Shown here in pieces: positions 15,251 through 24,879 of a stretch of 64,000 nt of DNA. The translations under genes and the position numbers were made by a program. Position 1 is the stretch's first letter. Every line of letters begins with the position of its first letter. Source of the stretch: CAVPLM01 sp963713545 (lineage in GTDB: Bacteria; Actinomycetota; Thermoleophilia; RBG-16-64-13); contig CAVQME010000003.1 in NCBI GenBank assembly GCA_963713545.1, positions 36,902-100,901 on the forward strand, written 5' to 3'. The notes under the pieces were generated by a model. The model did no database searches. It was not told the DNA's origin and saw only the letters and a list, made by a program, of their open reading frames with translations.

Positions 15251-17983
15251 GTGGATGATCACCTTCCCCATCCTGACGGCCGCCCCGATCCCGACAGGCT
15301 CCTGGAGCAGCTCCAGGCCGCCGAGTCACGGGCGGACCGGGGCACGCTGAAGGTCTTCTTCGGCTACGTTGCCGGCGTCGGCAAGACCTACGCCATGCTG
15401 GAGGCGGCACAGCATCTTGCGGCAGCCGGGGTGGAAGTGGTGGCGGGGTACGTGGAGCCACATGGGCGACCGGAGACCGAGGTGCTTCTCGAGGGACTGG
15501 AGATTCTGCCTCCCCTGCTCCTCGAGTACCGAGGCCTTGATCTTCAGGAGCTGGATCTCGATGCGGCCCTTGATCGGCACCCCCAACTGCTTCTCGTGGA
15601 CGAACTCGCGCATGCGAACGCTCCTGGCTCCAGACACGCGAAACGATGGCAGGACGTGGAGGAGTTGCTGGGCGCGGGCATCGACGTGTACACGACCCTC
15701 AACGTGCAACACCTGGAGAGCCTGAACGACGTGGTCGCTCAGATAACCGGCGTGCAGGTGCGGGAAACCGTGCCCGATGCCGTGTTCGACGATGCCGATT
15801 CGGTGGAGGTGGTGGACCTGCCTCCGGGAGAACTGGTGGAGCGGTTGCGTCAGGGGAAGGTGTACGTGCCGGCCCAGGCCGAGCGGGCCGTGCAGGGCTT
15901 CTTCACCCGGCCGAATCTGGGAGCTCTGCGGGAGATTGCGCTCAGGCGCACCGCCGACCGGGTGCATGCTCATTTGGAGACGACGCGCCTGGCGGCCGCC
16001 GGGCCGCGCCAGTCGTGGGCGATCACCGACACCCTCCTCGTCTGCGTGGGTCCCAGCCCGACGTCGGCCAAGGTCATCCGGACTTCCAAGAGAATGGCCG
16101 CATCGCTGAACGCCCGCTGGATCGCGGTGGGGGTGGAGCGGTCGAGGGCAGGCGGTCCTGGAGACGAAAGCCAGAACCGGCTCATGGAGAACATCCACTT
16201 GGCCGAGCGGCTGGGAGCCGAGACGGCTACGGTCAGCGGCGACGACATCGCCGGAGAGATCGTCAGCTATGCGCGGTCTCAGAGCGTCACCAAGATCGTC
16301 ATCGGCAAGACAGCTCAGTCCCGCTGGTACCGGTTACTCCGGGGGAACATCGTGGACGATCTGCTCGAGCGGAGCGGAGAGATGGACGTCTATGTCGTCC
16401 AAGGCGCGGAGGAATCGGGAGGACGGCCACCGGCGCGGTTCAGGCGCGCGGTGTCGTGGAAGGGCTACGTGTGGTCGCTGGCGGCGATAGTCGTGGCCGC
16501 ACTGGTGGCTTGGGCCTTCCAGGATATGGGTCTGGCCGAGGCTAACAAGGCGATCGTCTTTCTGCTCGCCATCGTGCTCGTGGCCGCGCGCTTCGGCCTG
16601 GGCCCGGGCGCGTTGGCGACCGTGCTGGGAGTCTTGGTGTTCGATTTCTTCTTCGTTCCACCGTACCTGACCTTCGCGGTGGAAGACGCGCAGTACATCA
16701 TCACCTTCGTCATCATGCTCGTGGTCGCGCTGATCATCAGTACCCTGGCTGCTCGTCTGCGGCGCCAGGTCCTCACCGCTCGGGCGCGGGAGCGGCGGCT
16801 GACGGCTCTCTACAGCCTCAGCCGCGAGCTTTCCGCGGTCTCGGGGACGCACCAACTGGCGGCCACCGCCCAGCGAGTCGTTACGGGGATGTTCAACAGC
16901 GGAGCGTCGATCTACCTTCCTGATGAAGAGGGCAGGTTGGAGCCGGTCGTATCCAACGCGCGAGACGAGACAGTGGGGTCGAGGGAGACGGCAGTGGCCG
17001 TTTGGGCGTTCGAGCACGCACAGCTGGCTGGGAACGGCACCGATACGCTGCCTGATTCTTCCGCGCTCTACATTCCGATGCTCACTCCGCGAGGTACAGC
17101 CGGGGTGCTGGGTGTCATCCCACCAGATGGCGAGACCCTCCTTTCGCCCGACAACAGGCAGCTGCTCGAGACGGTCGCCACCCAGATCGGGACGGCGATC
17201 GAGCGGGACGAACTAGCCGACGAGACCAGAAAGGCTCTGCTGCAGATCGAAAGGGAGCGCCTCCGCAGCTCGCTGCTCAGTTCCGTGTCTCACGATCTGC
17301 GGACACCTTTGGCCGTCATCGCGGGTGCGAGTAGCGCCCTTCTTGAATCCGGTGACTCTGGGGATGCGACTCGCCGGGAAGAGTTGCTCACAGAGGTGGT
17401 GGAAGAGTCGAACCGTCTGGCCCGGCTGGTGGACAACCTACTTAGTATGACGCGGCTCGACGCCGGAGCCATCAGTGTTGAGAAGCAGTGGTTTCCCATC
17501 GAGGACGTCATCGGGTCCTCCCTGGGACGGCTGCGAAAGGAGTTGGACGGCAGAACCGTGAGGAAGGATCTCCCAGCCGACCTGCCCCTTGTGCCCCTTG
17601 ATGGAGTGCTCATCGAACAGGTGCTGGTCAACCTTCTCGAGAACGCCCTCAAATACAGTGAGGCCGGCTCGCCACTCGACGTCGGCGCCCGGTTGGAGAG
17701 AGAAGGAGTGGTCGTTTCCGTAGCCGACAGAGGACCCGGTCTAGCGGAAGGCGAGGAGGAACTGGTATTCGAAAAGCTCTTCCGGGGTTCCGCGTCGGGC
17801 TCTTCGGGCGAGAGAGGAGCCGGATTGGGATTGGCCATCTCTCAGGCCATCGTCGAGGCGCACGGCGGAAGGATCTGGGCGGCGAACCGCGCCGGAGGCG
17901 GGGCCTCTTTTCGGTTCCTCCTCCCCTTGGGAGGGTCACCGCCCGATCAAAGTGCGATTGAGAACGAGGGAGCAGATACGTGA
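15251..17983 (+). CDS. kdpD: Osmosensitive potassium channel sensor histidine kinase KdpD
   Basis: The 910-residue product begins at GTG 15251. Domains in order are the KdpD N-terminal domain with a Walker-A-like GYVAGVGKT (about residues 38-46) and a universal-stress-protein-like domain (about 250-370). Four membrane helices of the DUF4118 type (about 400-500) and a GAF-like domain (about 530-670) come next. Then come the phosphoacceptor domain with His 681 in SHDLRTPLAV and an HATPase with GERGAGLGLAI. It senses low K+ or turgor and controls KdpE. It overlaps kdpE by 4 bases (GTGA). Confidence 0.95.
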   Translation: MDDHLPHPDGRPDPDRLLEQLQAAESRADRGTLKVFFGYVAGVGKTYAMLEAAQHLAAAGVEVVAGYVEPHGRPETEVLLEGLEILPPLLLEYRGLDLQELDLDAALDRHPQLLLVDELAHANAPGSRHAKRWQDVEELLGAGIDVYTTLNVQHLESLNDVVAQITGVQVRETVPDAVFDDADSVEVVDLPPGELVERLRQGKVYVPAQAERAVQGFFTRPNLGALREIALRRTADRVHAHLETTRLAAAGPRQSWAITDTLLVCVGPSPTSAKVIRTSKRMAASLNARWIAVGVERSRAGGPGDESQNRLMENIHLAERLGAETATVSGDDIAGEIVSYARSQSVTKIVIGKTAQSRWYRLLRGNIVDDLLERSGEMDVYVVQGAEESGGRPPARFRRAVSWKGYVWSLAAIVVAALVAWAFQDMGLAEANKAIVFLLAIVLVAARFGLGPGALATVLGVLVFDFFFVPPYLTFAVEDAQYIITFVIMLVVALIISTLAARLRRQVLTARARERRLTALYSLSRELSAVSGTHQLAATAQRVVTGMFNSGASIYLPDEEGRLEPVVSNARDETVGSRETAVAVWAFEHAQLAGNGTDTLPDSSALYIPMLTPRGTAGVLGVIPPDGETLLSPDNRQLLETVATQIGTAIERDELADETRKALLQIERERLRSSLLSSVSHDLRTPLAVIAGASSALLESGDSGDATRREELLTEVVEESNRLARLVDNLLSMTRLDAGAISVEKQWFPIEDVIGSSLGRLRKELDGRTVRKDLPADLPLVPLDGVLIEQVLVNLLENALKYSEAGSPLDVGARLEREGVVVSVADRGPGLAEGEEELVFEKLFRGSASGSSGERGAGLGLAISQAIVEAHGGRIWAANRAGGGASFRFLLPLGGSPPDQSAIENEGADT

Positions 17984-18744
17984 ACGATCGGGCAGCATCG
18001 AGCAGGGGCGGGCAGGATGAGACGCATCCCTCAGGCGATCTCTCAGTGGCGACGCGCATCCTCGTCATTGAGGATGACCGTCCCATCCGGAGGTTTCTGG
18101 AAGCTGCTCTAACGGACGCCGGATTCGAAGTGGTCCAGGCCGAGACGGGCCGGATGGGGATCACCCACATCCTCACGCGGCTACCTGATCTCATCCTCCT
18201 CGATCTTGGACTCCCCGACATGGACGGGATGGAGATCATCTCTCGGGTGCGTGAATGGTCGCAGGTCCCGATCATCATCGTTTCGGCCCGGGGTAGGGAA
18301 GACGAAAAAGTGCAGGCCCTCAACGCCGGGGCGGACGACTATCTGACCAAGCCATTCGGGGTGTCCGAATTGCTGGCCCGCATCCGGGTGGCCCTTCGCC
18401 ATGCGGCAGTCATCAGAGCGGGCGGACAGGACGCTGTGTCACGCTTCGAGGTTGGTGATCTGGTGGTCGACATGGCAAACCGACGGGTGTTCGTGCGCGA
18501 GGTCGAGATCCACCTCACCCCGCTCGAGTACAAGCTGCTGACCACCCTGGTCAAGAACGCAGGCAAAGTCCTCACTCACCGGTATCTCCTGGAGCAGGTC
18601 TGGGGCCCGGGGTATCTGGAGCAGACGCATTACCCTCGTATCTTCGTGGCCAGCTTGCGGCGCAAGCTGGAAGACGACCCGGCCGAGCCGCGCTATCTGC
18701 TGACAGAGCAGGGGGTGGGGTATCGTCTGGTGGAAGAATTCTAG
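17980..18744 (+). CDS. kdpE: OmpR-family response regulator KdpE
   Basis: The start is GTG 17980, overlapping the kdpD stop, with GAGGGAG upstream. The 254-residue product carries about 24 extra N-terminal residues compared with typical KdpE. The receiver domain follows with phosphorylated Asp 75 in LLDLGLPDMDG and Lys in LTKPFG. The C-terminal winged helix has the TPLEYKLLTTLVKNAGKV signature and ends with GVGYRLVEE. It activates kdp transcription when phosphorylated by KdpD. It is the last gene of the operon and convergent with the MFS gene. Confidence 0.95.
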   Translation: MNDRAASSRGGQDETHPSGDLSVATRILVIEDDRPIRRFLEAALTDAGFEVVQAETGRMGITHILTRLPDLILLDLGLPDMDGMEIISRVREWSQVPIIIVSARGREDEKVQALNAGADDYLTKPFGVSELLARIRVALRHAAVIRAGGQDAVSRFEVGDLVVDMANRRVFVREVEIHLTPLEYKLLTTLVKNAGKVLTHRYLLEQVWGPGYLEQTHYPRIFVASLRRKLEDDPAEPRYLLTEQGVGYRLVEEF

Positions 18745-18781
18745 CCTGGGGCAACCACGCAACCGGCGAGATCGGGCGCCC

Positions 18782-20020
18782 TCAGCAGCCCGCCTCAAGG
18801 TTATCCAGCAGACGGACGGCGAACACTAGGAACGCTCCGGCGATCACCGCTACTCCCGTGATGATTATGCCCAGGCTGAATGTATAGGCTTCCCCCATGT
18901 AGCCCAGAGCGACCGGGAGCAGGCCACCACCTAGGAGGAACGCCGAGGGCGGGACCAGACCGGCGACTAGATTGCGCAGGTTGGGTTGGACGATCCTCGA
19001 GAGAGCCGCTAATGCCGGCGGGAAGAAGCAGCCTGAGAGGGCGGAAAGAAGGAACAAGCTCGCCACCACCCAGCCGGAGGACGTGCTCCCGACGGCGATG
19101 ATGGCCAGGCCCGTGGCGATCATGAACAGCAATATACTGCGCTTCTCCCCGATCCTGTCGGTCAGCCAGCCTGCGAAGAAGGTAGTGAACAGCGGAGGGA
19201 TCATGGCGAGGCCGAGGAGCGTATTGGCAGAAGCGGTGGTGAAGCCTTGTTCCTCCGTGAGATAGAGCGGCATCATGGTGTAAAGACCCGCCTGAGCGCC
19301 GATCCCCAGAGCGAACAGTGCGACCATGATCCAGAACGACCGCAGGCGGATGATCCCCCCGAAGAGCCGAAGGTTGGGAGGAGTGCCGGGGAAGCCTCCG
19401 CAATCTCCCCAGAACAAGAAGGCGATACCCGCAGCAGCGGCGAACGCCCCCAGGATCGCCAACGATGCCTGCCATGAGAACGCGGCCAGCAGCCCCACTG
19501 CCAGGAAGGGCGCGACCGCATAGCTCAGCCGGGGGCCGAGTTGCTGCACCGAAAGGGCTTTGCCCCAGTCTTCGCGTCTGACCATGGCTGCCACGGTCGC
19601 TGTCACCGAGGGCTGGTTGAGACCGGCGCATACCCCGAGCACGATCATGGCGATCCGGACGAACCACAACGAATGGGCGAAGTAGCAGATCATCAGTGTC
19701 GCCCCAGTGACCAAGGCAGCCAAGATCAGCGTGCCTCGGTGCTTGAGCCGGGCCGAAACGAATCCAGAGAACAGCGAGCCGCCAAAAACCCCGATGGACG
19801 CGACGAGGAAGAGCGAGCCGGCCTGACCTGGGCTCAGACCAACGTCCTCCCCGATGCTCGGCATCAGAGGCGAGAAGATGAACCGGCTGATGAAGGTAAA
19901 GAAGAATAGCAAGGTGACGAAGAGCACCTTGCCGTAGACGTCCTCGAAGCGTCGGGGTATGGGGCAGAACTTGTCCAGGACTCGCCTCCCACCAGGACGG
20001 TACGCTGCCGGTCCGCTCAC
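18782..20020 (-). CDS. MFS transporter
   Basis: The 412-residue protein has about 12 hydrophobic helices and the loop GFVSARLKHRG after helix 2. The second-half equivalent is WLTDRIGEKRS, which is normal for major facilitator carriers. The GTG at 20020 leaves a hydrophilic leader of about 30 residues, and the true start may lie nearer the first helix (LFVTLLFFFTFISRF). It resembles general drug or organic-anion MFS proteins, and the substrate is not evident. It is convergent with kdpE and divergent from the gene at 20287. Confidence 0.75.
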   Translation of the reverse strand: MSGPAAYRPGGRRVLDKFCPIPRRFEDVYGKVLFVTLLFFFTFISRFIFSPLMPSIGEDVGLSPGQAGSLFLVASIGVFGGSLFSGFVSARLKHRGTLILAALVTGATLMICYFAHSLWFVRIAMIVLGVCAGLNQPSVTATVAAMVRREDWGKALSVQQLGPRLSYAVAPFLAVGLLAAFSWQASLAILGAFAAAAGIAFLFWGDCGGFPGTPPNLRLFGGIIRLRSFWIMVALFALGIGAQAGLYTMMPLYLTEEQGFTTASANTLLGLAMIPPLFTTFFAGWLTDRIGEKRSILLFMIATGLAIIAVGSTSSGWVVASLFLLSALSGCFFPPALAALSRIVQPNLRNLVAGLVPPSAFLLGGGLLPVALGYMGEAYTFSLGIIITGVAVIAGAFLVFAVRLLDNLEAGC

Positions 20021-20286
20021 CTGCCGGTCCGCTCACCCGAGCGCGGCCTTGCCGACGTGGCGGCTCGGCGTCGTGTCGATCGCGAGCAGGATAGCACCCT
20101 GCACCCTCCTGCCAAATGTTCCTGAGGTTGGTCCCCGAGAGCCGAGTGTTGCCCTAGCCGTGAATGAGCGAGGTCAGTTCTGGGAACCAGCCCTATTTGA
20201 AAGACATCTGACCGGCTCGGTCCGTATGCTGTCTGTGCCTGTAGGCGCCTGCGCAAGGGACGGGGGAGAAAGGACACGCGGGAACC

Positions 20287-21348
20287 ATGGCAAAACCCGC
20301 CCGCCTGCTACTGCTTGCCGCTCTCACGACGGTGGTGTTGCTCCTTTCAGCGTCGGCGGCGTTCGCCCACGTACCGCAGCTTCCAGGGAGGGGCTCTACT
20401 CTCGAGACTGCGACCGTCGTCGACGACCCGGTCACTTCCTGGGTGTACTACGGCGCGACCGAAACCCCCGGAGAAGTCTGGTACTACCGGCTGGATCTGC
20501 ACGCCGGAGATCGTCTGTACCTGCAACTTCTCACACCCGGACCTGACGGCTTCTGTCCGAGCTTCGCGGTGATGGGTCCCGGGCTGACGCCCGAAGGTCA
20601 GCCACCCGGTTTCGTGGAGATGCCCGCAGGGGTCTCCGGAGATGACATGTCCACCGTCGTCAAGGAGGGCGATCTGGGCGAAGCGGAGTACGAACCGTTC
20701 ACGCCCGGCGCCTACTACTACCCGGTAGAGATGGATATGCCTGCGCCACAGGACGGCGCCTACTACGTCGCCGTGTACGACGAGGAACTGGCGGGACCCT
20801 TCGGCCTGGCGGTCGGGTATGAGGAAACATGGACTCTGCCCGGTTGGATCCGCCTTCCCGCTGACCTGATCTCGATCTATGCCTGGGACCGAGGATGGGC
20901 GGTCGCTCTGGCTCCCGGCATCGCGGTTCTGGTGATAGGGGCGGGGCTGATCCTGCGGAGGCCACGTGCAGGAACGCGCGCGTCGCGGAACAAGCGTAGC
21001 TTGTCTGGCTGGTTGGCCCTGGCGGCCGGTCTCTTCTGTCTGACCACATCCGGGATCGTTATCACGCAGATGCTGCTTGCGGCCGTTCGGAGCGGTTTCG
21101 ACCCGATGATGGCGCTGACCGGCTTCTTCATCGCTGCCCCGGCGGTCGTCGGGGCGCTCCTCATATGGCTGGGATGGCGTGCTCATAGTGTCCCGACGGT
21201 CGGCACGAGGATCCTGCTGCTGATCCTTGGTCTCGCCGGCCTGGCCTTCTGGGCAGGCTACTTCGTCGGCCCGGGCCTGGCCATCGCCGCGGCCGCCGCT
21301 CCGCCTTACACTAGGGAGGAGCTCAAGGGGAGCAGCGCGAGCCCCTGA
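20287..21348 (+). CDS. Secreted-domain membrane protein of unknown function
   Basis: The 353-residue product has a signal peptide ending near SASAAFAHVP. An extracytoplasmic domain of about 180 residues follows, rich in Tyr, Pro and Asp, with segments resembling a pre-peptidase C-type jelly roll (VWYYRLDLHAGDRLYLQLL). A transmembrane helix lies at about residues 205-225 and a short basic loop with RRPRAGTRASRNKRS comes after it. Three more helices form the C-terminus. I do not recognise a named family. The histidine directly after signal cleavage (HVP) would be the mature N-terminus, a position often used for copper or other metal binding, but that is speculative here. Confidence 0.6.
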   Translation: MAKPARLLLLAALTTVVLLLSASAAFAHVPQLPGRGSTLETATVVDDPVTSWVYYGATETPGEVWYYRLDLHAGDRLYLQLLTPGPDGFCPSFAVMGPGLTPEGQPPGFVEMPAGVSGDDMSTVVKEGDLGEAEYEPFTPGAYYYPVEMDMPAPQDGAYYVAVYDEELAGPFGLAVGYEETWTLPGWIRLPADLISIYAWDRGWAVALAPGIAVLVIGAGLILRRPRAGTRASRNKRSLSGWLALAAGLFCLTTSGIVITQMLLAAVRSGFDPMMALTGFFIAAPAVVGALLIWLGWRAHSVPTVGTRILLLILGLAGLAFWAGYFVGPGLAIAAAAAPPYTREELKGSSASP

Positions 21349-21357
21349 GTCTCAAGA

Positions 21358-21394
21358 GGCGGGGCGGCCCGTGGGCTCCACGGGCCGCCCCGCC
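21358..21394. terminator. Bidirectional hairpin terminator between convergent genes
   Basis: A 17-bp perfect stem (21358-21374 with 21378-21394) encloses a GCT loop, 10 bases after the plus-strand stop and 63 bases beyond the minus-strand stop at 21457. It is very GC-rich with no T-tract. Confidence 0.7.
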
Positions 21395-21456
21395 GACCGT
21401 GTTGTGCCGCTCGCGCGCTCGAAGCCTCTGGGCGCGCGACGCCACGCACTGCCGAC

Positions 21457-21828
21457 CTAGACCGTCTGGAACGTCTTGCTCACGATCGTCCAGTCGCCGC
21501 CTGTTTTCAGCAGCTGGAAGTAGTTGACGAAGCTCGCCTGTCCGAAAAACCCGGACTCTTCCACCCTGGCGCTCGCCACTCTGCCGGCCACGTGGATGTC
21601 AGCGATATCGGCCTTGTAGGGCGCGCCGGTCTTCGCCATCGATGGACGGCTGCCGATGTCGGCAAAGAACGACTCCGGGCTCCCTACGATCAGTTCATCG
21701 CCCAGATAGCCCGCCATGCGGGCCTCCGGGTGGAACGTGCTTCTGAGACCTTCCACGTCGGCCCGGTACGTAGCGTCACAGTATCGTTCCAGGACCGCCC
21801 TTACGGCCGCCGCATCTTTTTCATCCAA
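21457..21828 (-). CDS. NTF2-like / lumazine-binding-like (SnoaL-fold) protein
   Basis: The 123-residue protein has the cone-shaped SnoaL/NTF2 fold signature. A helix AAAVRAVLERYCDATYRADVE is followed by LRSTFHPEARM. Beta strands with DIADIHVAGRVASARVEE and FVNYFQLLKTGGDWTIVSKTF complete it. This pattern matches the putative lumazine-binding subfamily (Lumazine_bd_2). Most members have unknown function, and no catalytic residue can be pointed to with confidence. It sits downstream of the amino-acid permease gene on the same strand, about 68 bases away, and may be co-transcribed with it. Confidence 0.7.
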   Translation of the reverse strand: MDEKDAAAVRAVLERYCDATYRADVEGLRSTFHPEARMAGYLGDELIVGSPESFFADIGSRPSMAKTGAPYKADIADIHVAGRVASARVEESGFFGQASFVNYFQLLKTGGDWTIVSKTFQTV

Positions 21829-21895
21829 GACGAGCCCCCTTTGTTCGTCCTCAGATCAGTGCGATCTGGTCGCGGTCCGCATCGTCGCCCGCGAC

Positions 21896-23335
21896 CTACG
21901 CTGTCTCGTCGGTCTGGGCGGCATCTTCCTCGACCGCTTCGAGCATGATCCATTTCTTACCCCGTCTGGGGTAGAGATACGCGTAGTAGTAGATGAGAGC
22001 GCCCACCGCCGCGCCTACGACGATCACCAGGTCTTTCCACTGCGACTGGGTCAGCTTGACCAGCATGTAGATGACCCCGATCAAGGCGATGCACGGCCAG
22101 ACCGGCCACAGAGGCATCTTGTAGTGCGCGGGCAGATCCTTGAACCGCAGCCGCACCGCGATGGCCGACCCGGCGATCAGGATGTAGGTGAAGGCAAGAA
22201 CCACTCCGGTGAAGGTGATCACGTACGTCTTGGTGGTCGTGGCGCACAATATGGCCCCTACCACGGCCATGACGATCGCGGCCACCCAGGGAGACTTGAA
22301 CCGTGGATGTACTTTGGCAAGCCAGGCGCTGACGGGTTCGGGCCAGACCTTGTCTCGCCCGGAGCCGAAGACGATGCGGCTCATCAATACGACTATGGCC
22401 AGGCAGGAGTTGAAGATGGCCACGAACACCAGCAGGCTGATCACGGTATTGACCGTCTCGTTGCCCAGGGTCGTCAGTATGTACTGCATGGGCGACGGGG
22501 CTGCCATGAACTCCGACAGCGACGGCGCTCCGACTATCGCGGCCGTGATCGGTATCAACTCGACCAGGACAGTTATCAGGAGGGTCCACAAGATCGCCCG
22601 GGCGATGTTCCTCCGGGCGCCCTTTGTCTCTTCCGAGAACACGATCGCGCCACCGTATCCGTTGTAGGCGAAGATGGCGAATACCACGGCGCTCATGATC
22701 ATGCCGAAGGTCACCGCCATCTCCGCGCCCGCCTCGTCGAAGATCACGGGATCGAGGAGCACCATGCCGGACTGATGTACCTGGGCGAAGCCAAGGACGG
22801 TTATCGCGCCGACGGCGATGAGCTCGATGCCCAGCAGAATGCCCTGGATGATCGCGTTGGTCTTGATCTGCAGGACCGCAAGTCCGCCGACCGCCAGCAT
22901 GATGATCGCAGCGATCAGCTTCTGCCACATCGGATCCGCCGCCTGCTCCCAGATCACCGACAGGTACTGGCTCGCCCCGAGGGCGATGGAGCTCGGGATG
23001 ACTATGACCGATATGAGCATCAGCACCAGGGACACGAACCCAAGTGGGCGTCCCAGACAGCGTGACACAAGGGCCCACTCCCCTCCGGTCACCGGGAAGG
23101 CGGTGCCCGCTTCGGCGTAAGAGAACGCCATCCCCACGCCGATCACCCCGGCGATTATGAAGGCCCAAAACGCGCCTGTCCCCGCGAAAAGGAAGGCTAT
23201 GGGTGCGATGATGAAGACCGATGCGGTCGGAGCAACGCCCGATATGGTCATCATGACGTTGCCGACAACGTGGAGTCCTCGGTCGAGTTCCTGCTTGTAG
23301 TGCTTTGCGCGTGGCTGCTGTCTATCTTGTTCCAC
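21896..23335 (-). CDS. APC-superfamily amino acid permease
   Basis: The 479-residue product starts at GTG 23335 after a GGGAGG-type site and has about 12 membrane helices. The first helix carries the consensus unwound motif of APC carriers (ISGVAPTASVF). GWP-like spacing is replaced by AYNGYGGAIVFSEETKGARRNI in the middle, the typical E[ET]..NP[RK] region of amino-acid transporters. A hydrophilic tail rich in Asp and Glu closes it. It likely imports an amino acid or amine. It lies next to a P1 peptidase gene on the same strand, suggesting peptide or amino-acid scavenging. Confidence 0.8.
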   Translation of the reverse strand: MEQDRQQPRAKHYKQELDRGLHVVGNVMMTISGVAPTASVFIIAPIAFLFAGTGAFWAFIIAGVIGVGMAFSYAEAGTAFPVTGGEWALVSRCLGRPLGFVSLVLMLISVIVIPSSIALGASQYLSVIWEQAADPMWQKLIAAIIMLAVGGLAVLQIKTNAIIQGILLGIELIAVGAITVLGFAQVHQSGMVLLDPVIFDEAGAEMAVTFGMIMSAVVFAIFAYNGYGGAIVFSEETKGARRNIARAILWTLLITVLVELIPITAAIVGAPSLSEFMAAPSPMQYILTTLGNETVNTVISLLVFVAIFNSCLAIVVLMSRIVFGSGRDKVWPEPVSAWLAKVHPRFKSPWVAAIVMAVVGAILCATTTKTYVITFTGVVLAFTYILIAGSAIAVRLRFKDLPAHYKMPLWPVWPCIALIGVIYMLVKLTQSQWKDLVIVVGAAVGALIYYYAYLYPRRGKKWIMLEAVEEDAAQTDETA

Positions 23336-23455
23336 TCTTCAGGACCTCCCCCGGGTTCGAACGTGTGCAAGCCATCGACCTAGCCCTACTACTCATAGAC
23401 ATCCCCAGCCCTTCCTGTCAGATTCCTCTTCCTAGACTTGCGGCCTGGCAAAGGA

Positions 23456-24646
23456 TTAGGCCAGAAGGATCCTGTGCTCGGATATGAGCTCGCAAACACG
23501 GCCGTGAGGAAGGGCCGGGACCCGATGGTCGTCCTGGCCGATCATGTCTTCGTTCGCCACGAGCACGTTGAGCACCGCCTCCTCCACGGCGAAAACGACC
23601 GCCGCGAACAGGGGGTCGCACTCTCCCCACGGGATCCACGACTGCGATTCGCGCGCCTCCGGACGCCCCAGGATGGTTGCGGCGCCGGTGGTCACCGAAC
23701 CCGGGTTGCCGGTGGAGAAGGCGAGGAAGATGTCGCCCGAGAAGTGAGAGCTGGTGGTGCCGGTGCGGGCCAGCCCCATGGGTACTCGCCGGGCGAGGGC
23801 TTTGCACTGGCCGGGAAGCAGCGGGGCATCGGTCGCCACTATGGTGATGCAGGAGCCGGTCCCCGGCGGCACGAGCCAGGAAGAGTCCTCCATGGGGTCA
23901 TGCTCCCTTATGTGCACGCCGACAGGTACTCCCGCGATGGTGAGCTCGGGTCGCCAGCCGAAGTTGGCCTGCATGAAGACGCCCACGGTGTACGTGGTGC
24001 CGCCGAACTCCACCAGGCGTGATGCGGTTCCCGATCCCCCCTTGAATCCGTAGCAGATCATGCCGGTCCCGCCTCCCACCGAGCCCTCATCTATGGGGCC
24101 ACTCCGTGCGCCATCGAGGGCCGCGTACGCATGGTCGCTCGTAACGTGCTGGCCGTTGGTGTCGTTGAGGTAGCCGTCCCACGTCTCGGCCACCACCGGC
24201 AGCGTCCACAGCTTGGCGAGACTGGGGTGACGGGCGGCCAGCCAGCGGTCGGCTCCCGTGTGAGCGGCGCCCACCGAATGCGTGTTGGTGATGAGTACGG
24301 GGGTGGAGAGAAAACCAGTCTCCTCGATCAGGGTGGTGCCGGTCATCTCCCCGTTGCCGTTGAACGAGAACCAGCCGGCCTGCACCGGGTCGGCCGTCCC
24401 GGCTCGTCCTCTTGGGTGGATCGCGGTGACTCCTGTCCTCACCGGACCCTGCCCCGGAGCCAGTGGACCTTGTCCCGAGATCAAGGTGGCGTAGCCGATT
24501 TCTACACCGGGGACATCGGTGATGGCGTTCCACGCTCCCGGAGTGCCCTGGAACGGCAGGTGGAGTCCCCGAGCCCGGAGACGGCCGGACGGGGTGTAGG
24601 CTAGCGGATCCATCGGAGGTGAGGCTGCCGCACATGGACGAGTCAT
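23456..24646 (-). CDS. P1 family (S58) aminopeptidase, DmpA-like
   Basis: The start is ATG 24646 (MTRPCAAA), with GAGAGGAG about 8 bases before. The frame from 24772 is a longer artefact. The product is 396 residues. The N-terminal-nucleophile signature is present as YGFKGGSGTASR. By analogy with DmpA, autocleavage would occur between Gly and Ser of GGS and free the Ser as nucleophile. The start ITDVPGVEIGYAT and the segment SVGGGTGM are also typical. Family members release N-terminal D- or L-amino acids or act as beta-aminopeptidases. No signal peptide is apparent, so it acts in the cytoplasm. Confidence 0.85.
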   Translation of the reverse strand: MTRPCAAASPPMDPLAYTPSGRLRARGLHLPFQGTPGAWNAITDVPGVEIGYATLISGQGPLAPGQGPVRTGVTAIHPRGRAGTADPVQAGWFSFNGNGEMTGTTLIEETGFLSTPVLITNTHSVGAAHTGADRWLAARHPSLAKLWTLPVVAETWDGYLNDTNGQHVTSDHAYAALDGARSGPIDEGSVGGGTGMICYGFKGGSGTASRLVEFGGTTYTVGVFMQANFGWRPELTIAGVPVGVHIREHDPMEDSSWLVPPGTGSCITIVATDAPLLPGQCKALARRVPMGLARTGTTSSHFSGDIFLAFSTGNPGSVTTGAATILGRPEARESQSWIPWGECDPLFAAVVFAVEEAVLNVLVANEDMIGQDDHRVPALPHGRVCELISEHRILLA

Positions 24647-24879
24647 CGTAGCCGCTCCTCTCGTGCTTGCGGATAGGCACGGAGCGGCTACCATGCGCGA
24701 ACTCTCACGCTTGCCAGGCCCCCCGTGACCGCGTGACAGGCCAATAGTTGCAGAATGCTTCCAAAGAATCAAGAAGGCTTTTTCGGCGCCCCAGAAGGTT
24801 CGTGACCGTATACCTGGTGCTGAGCTGCGAATGCTTCGCCGGGCTGATCCCTGTGTGGGTGGGGGCGCCCGCGGCGACT

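Noticed and set aside
21716..23065. 449-codon plus-strand frame
   Set aside because: It lies antisense to the well-supported amino-acid permease and reads as low-complexity His/Asp/Gln-rich sequence.
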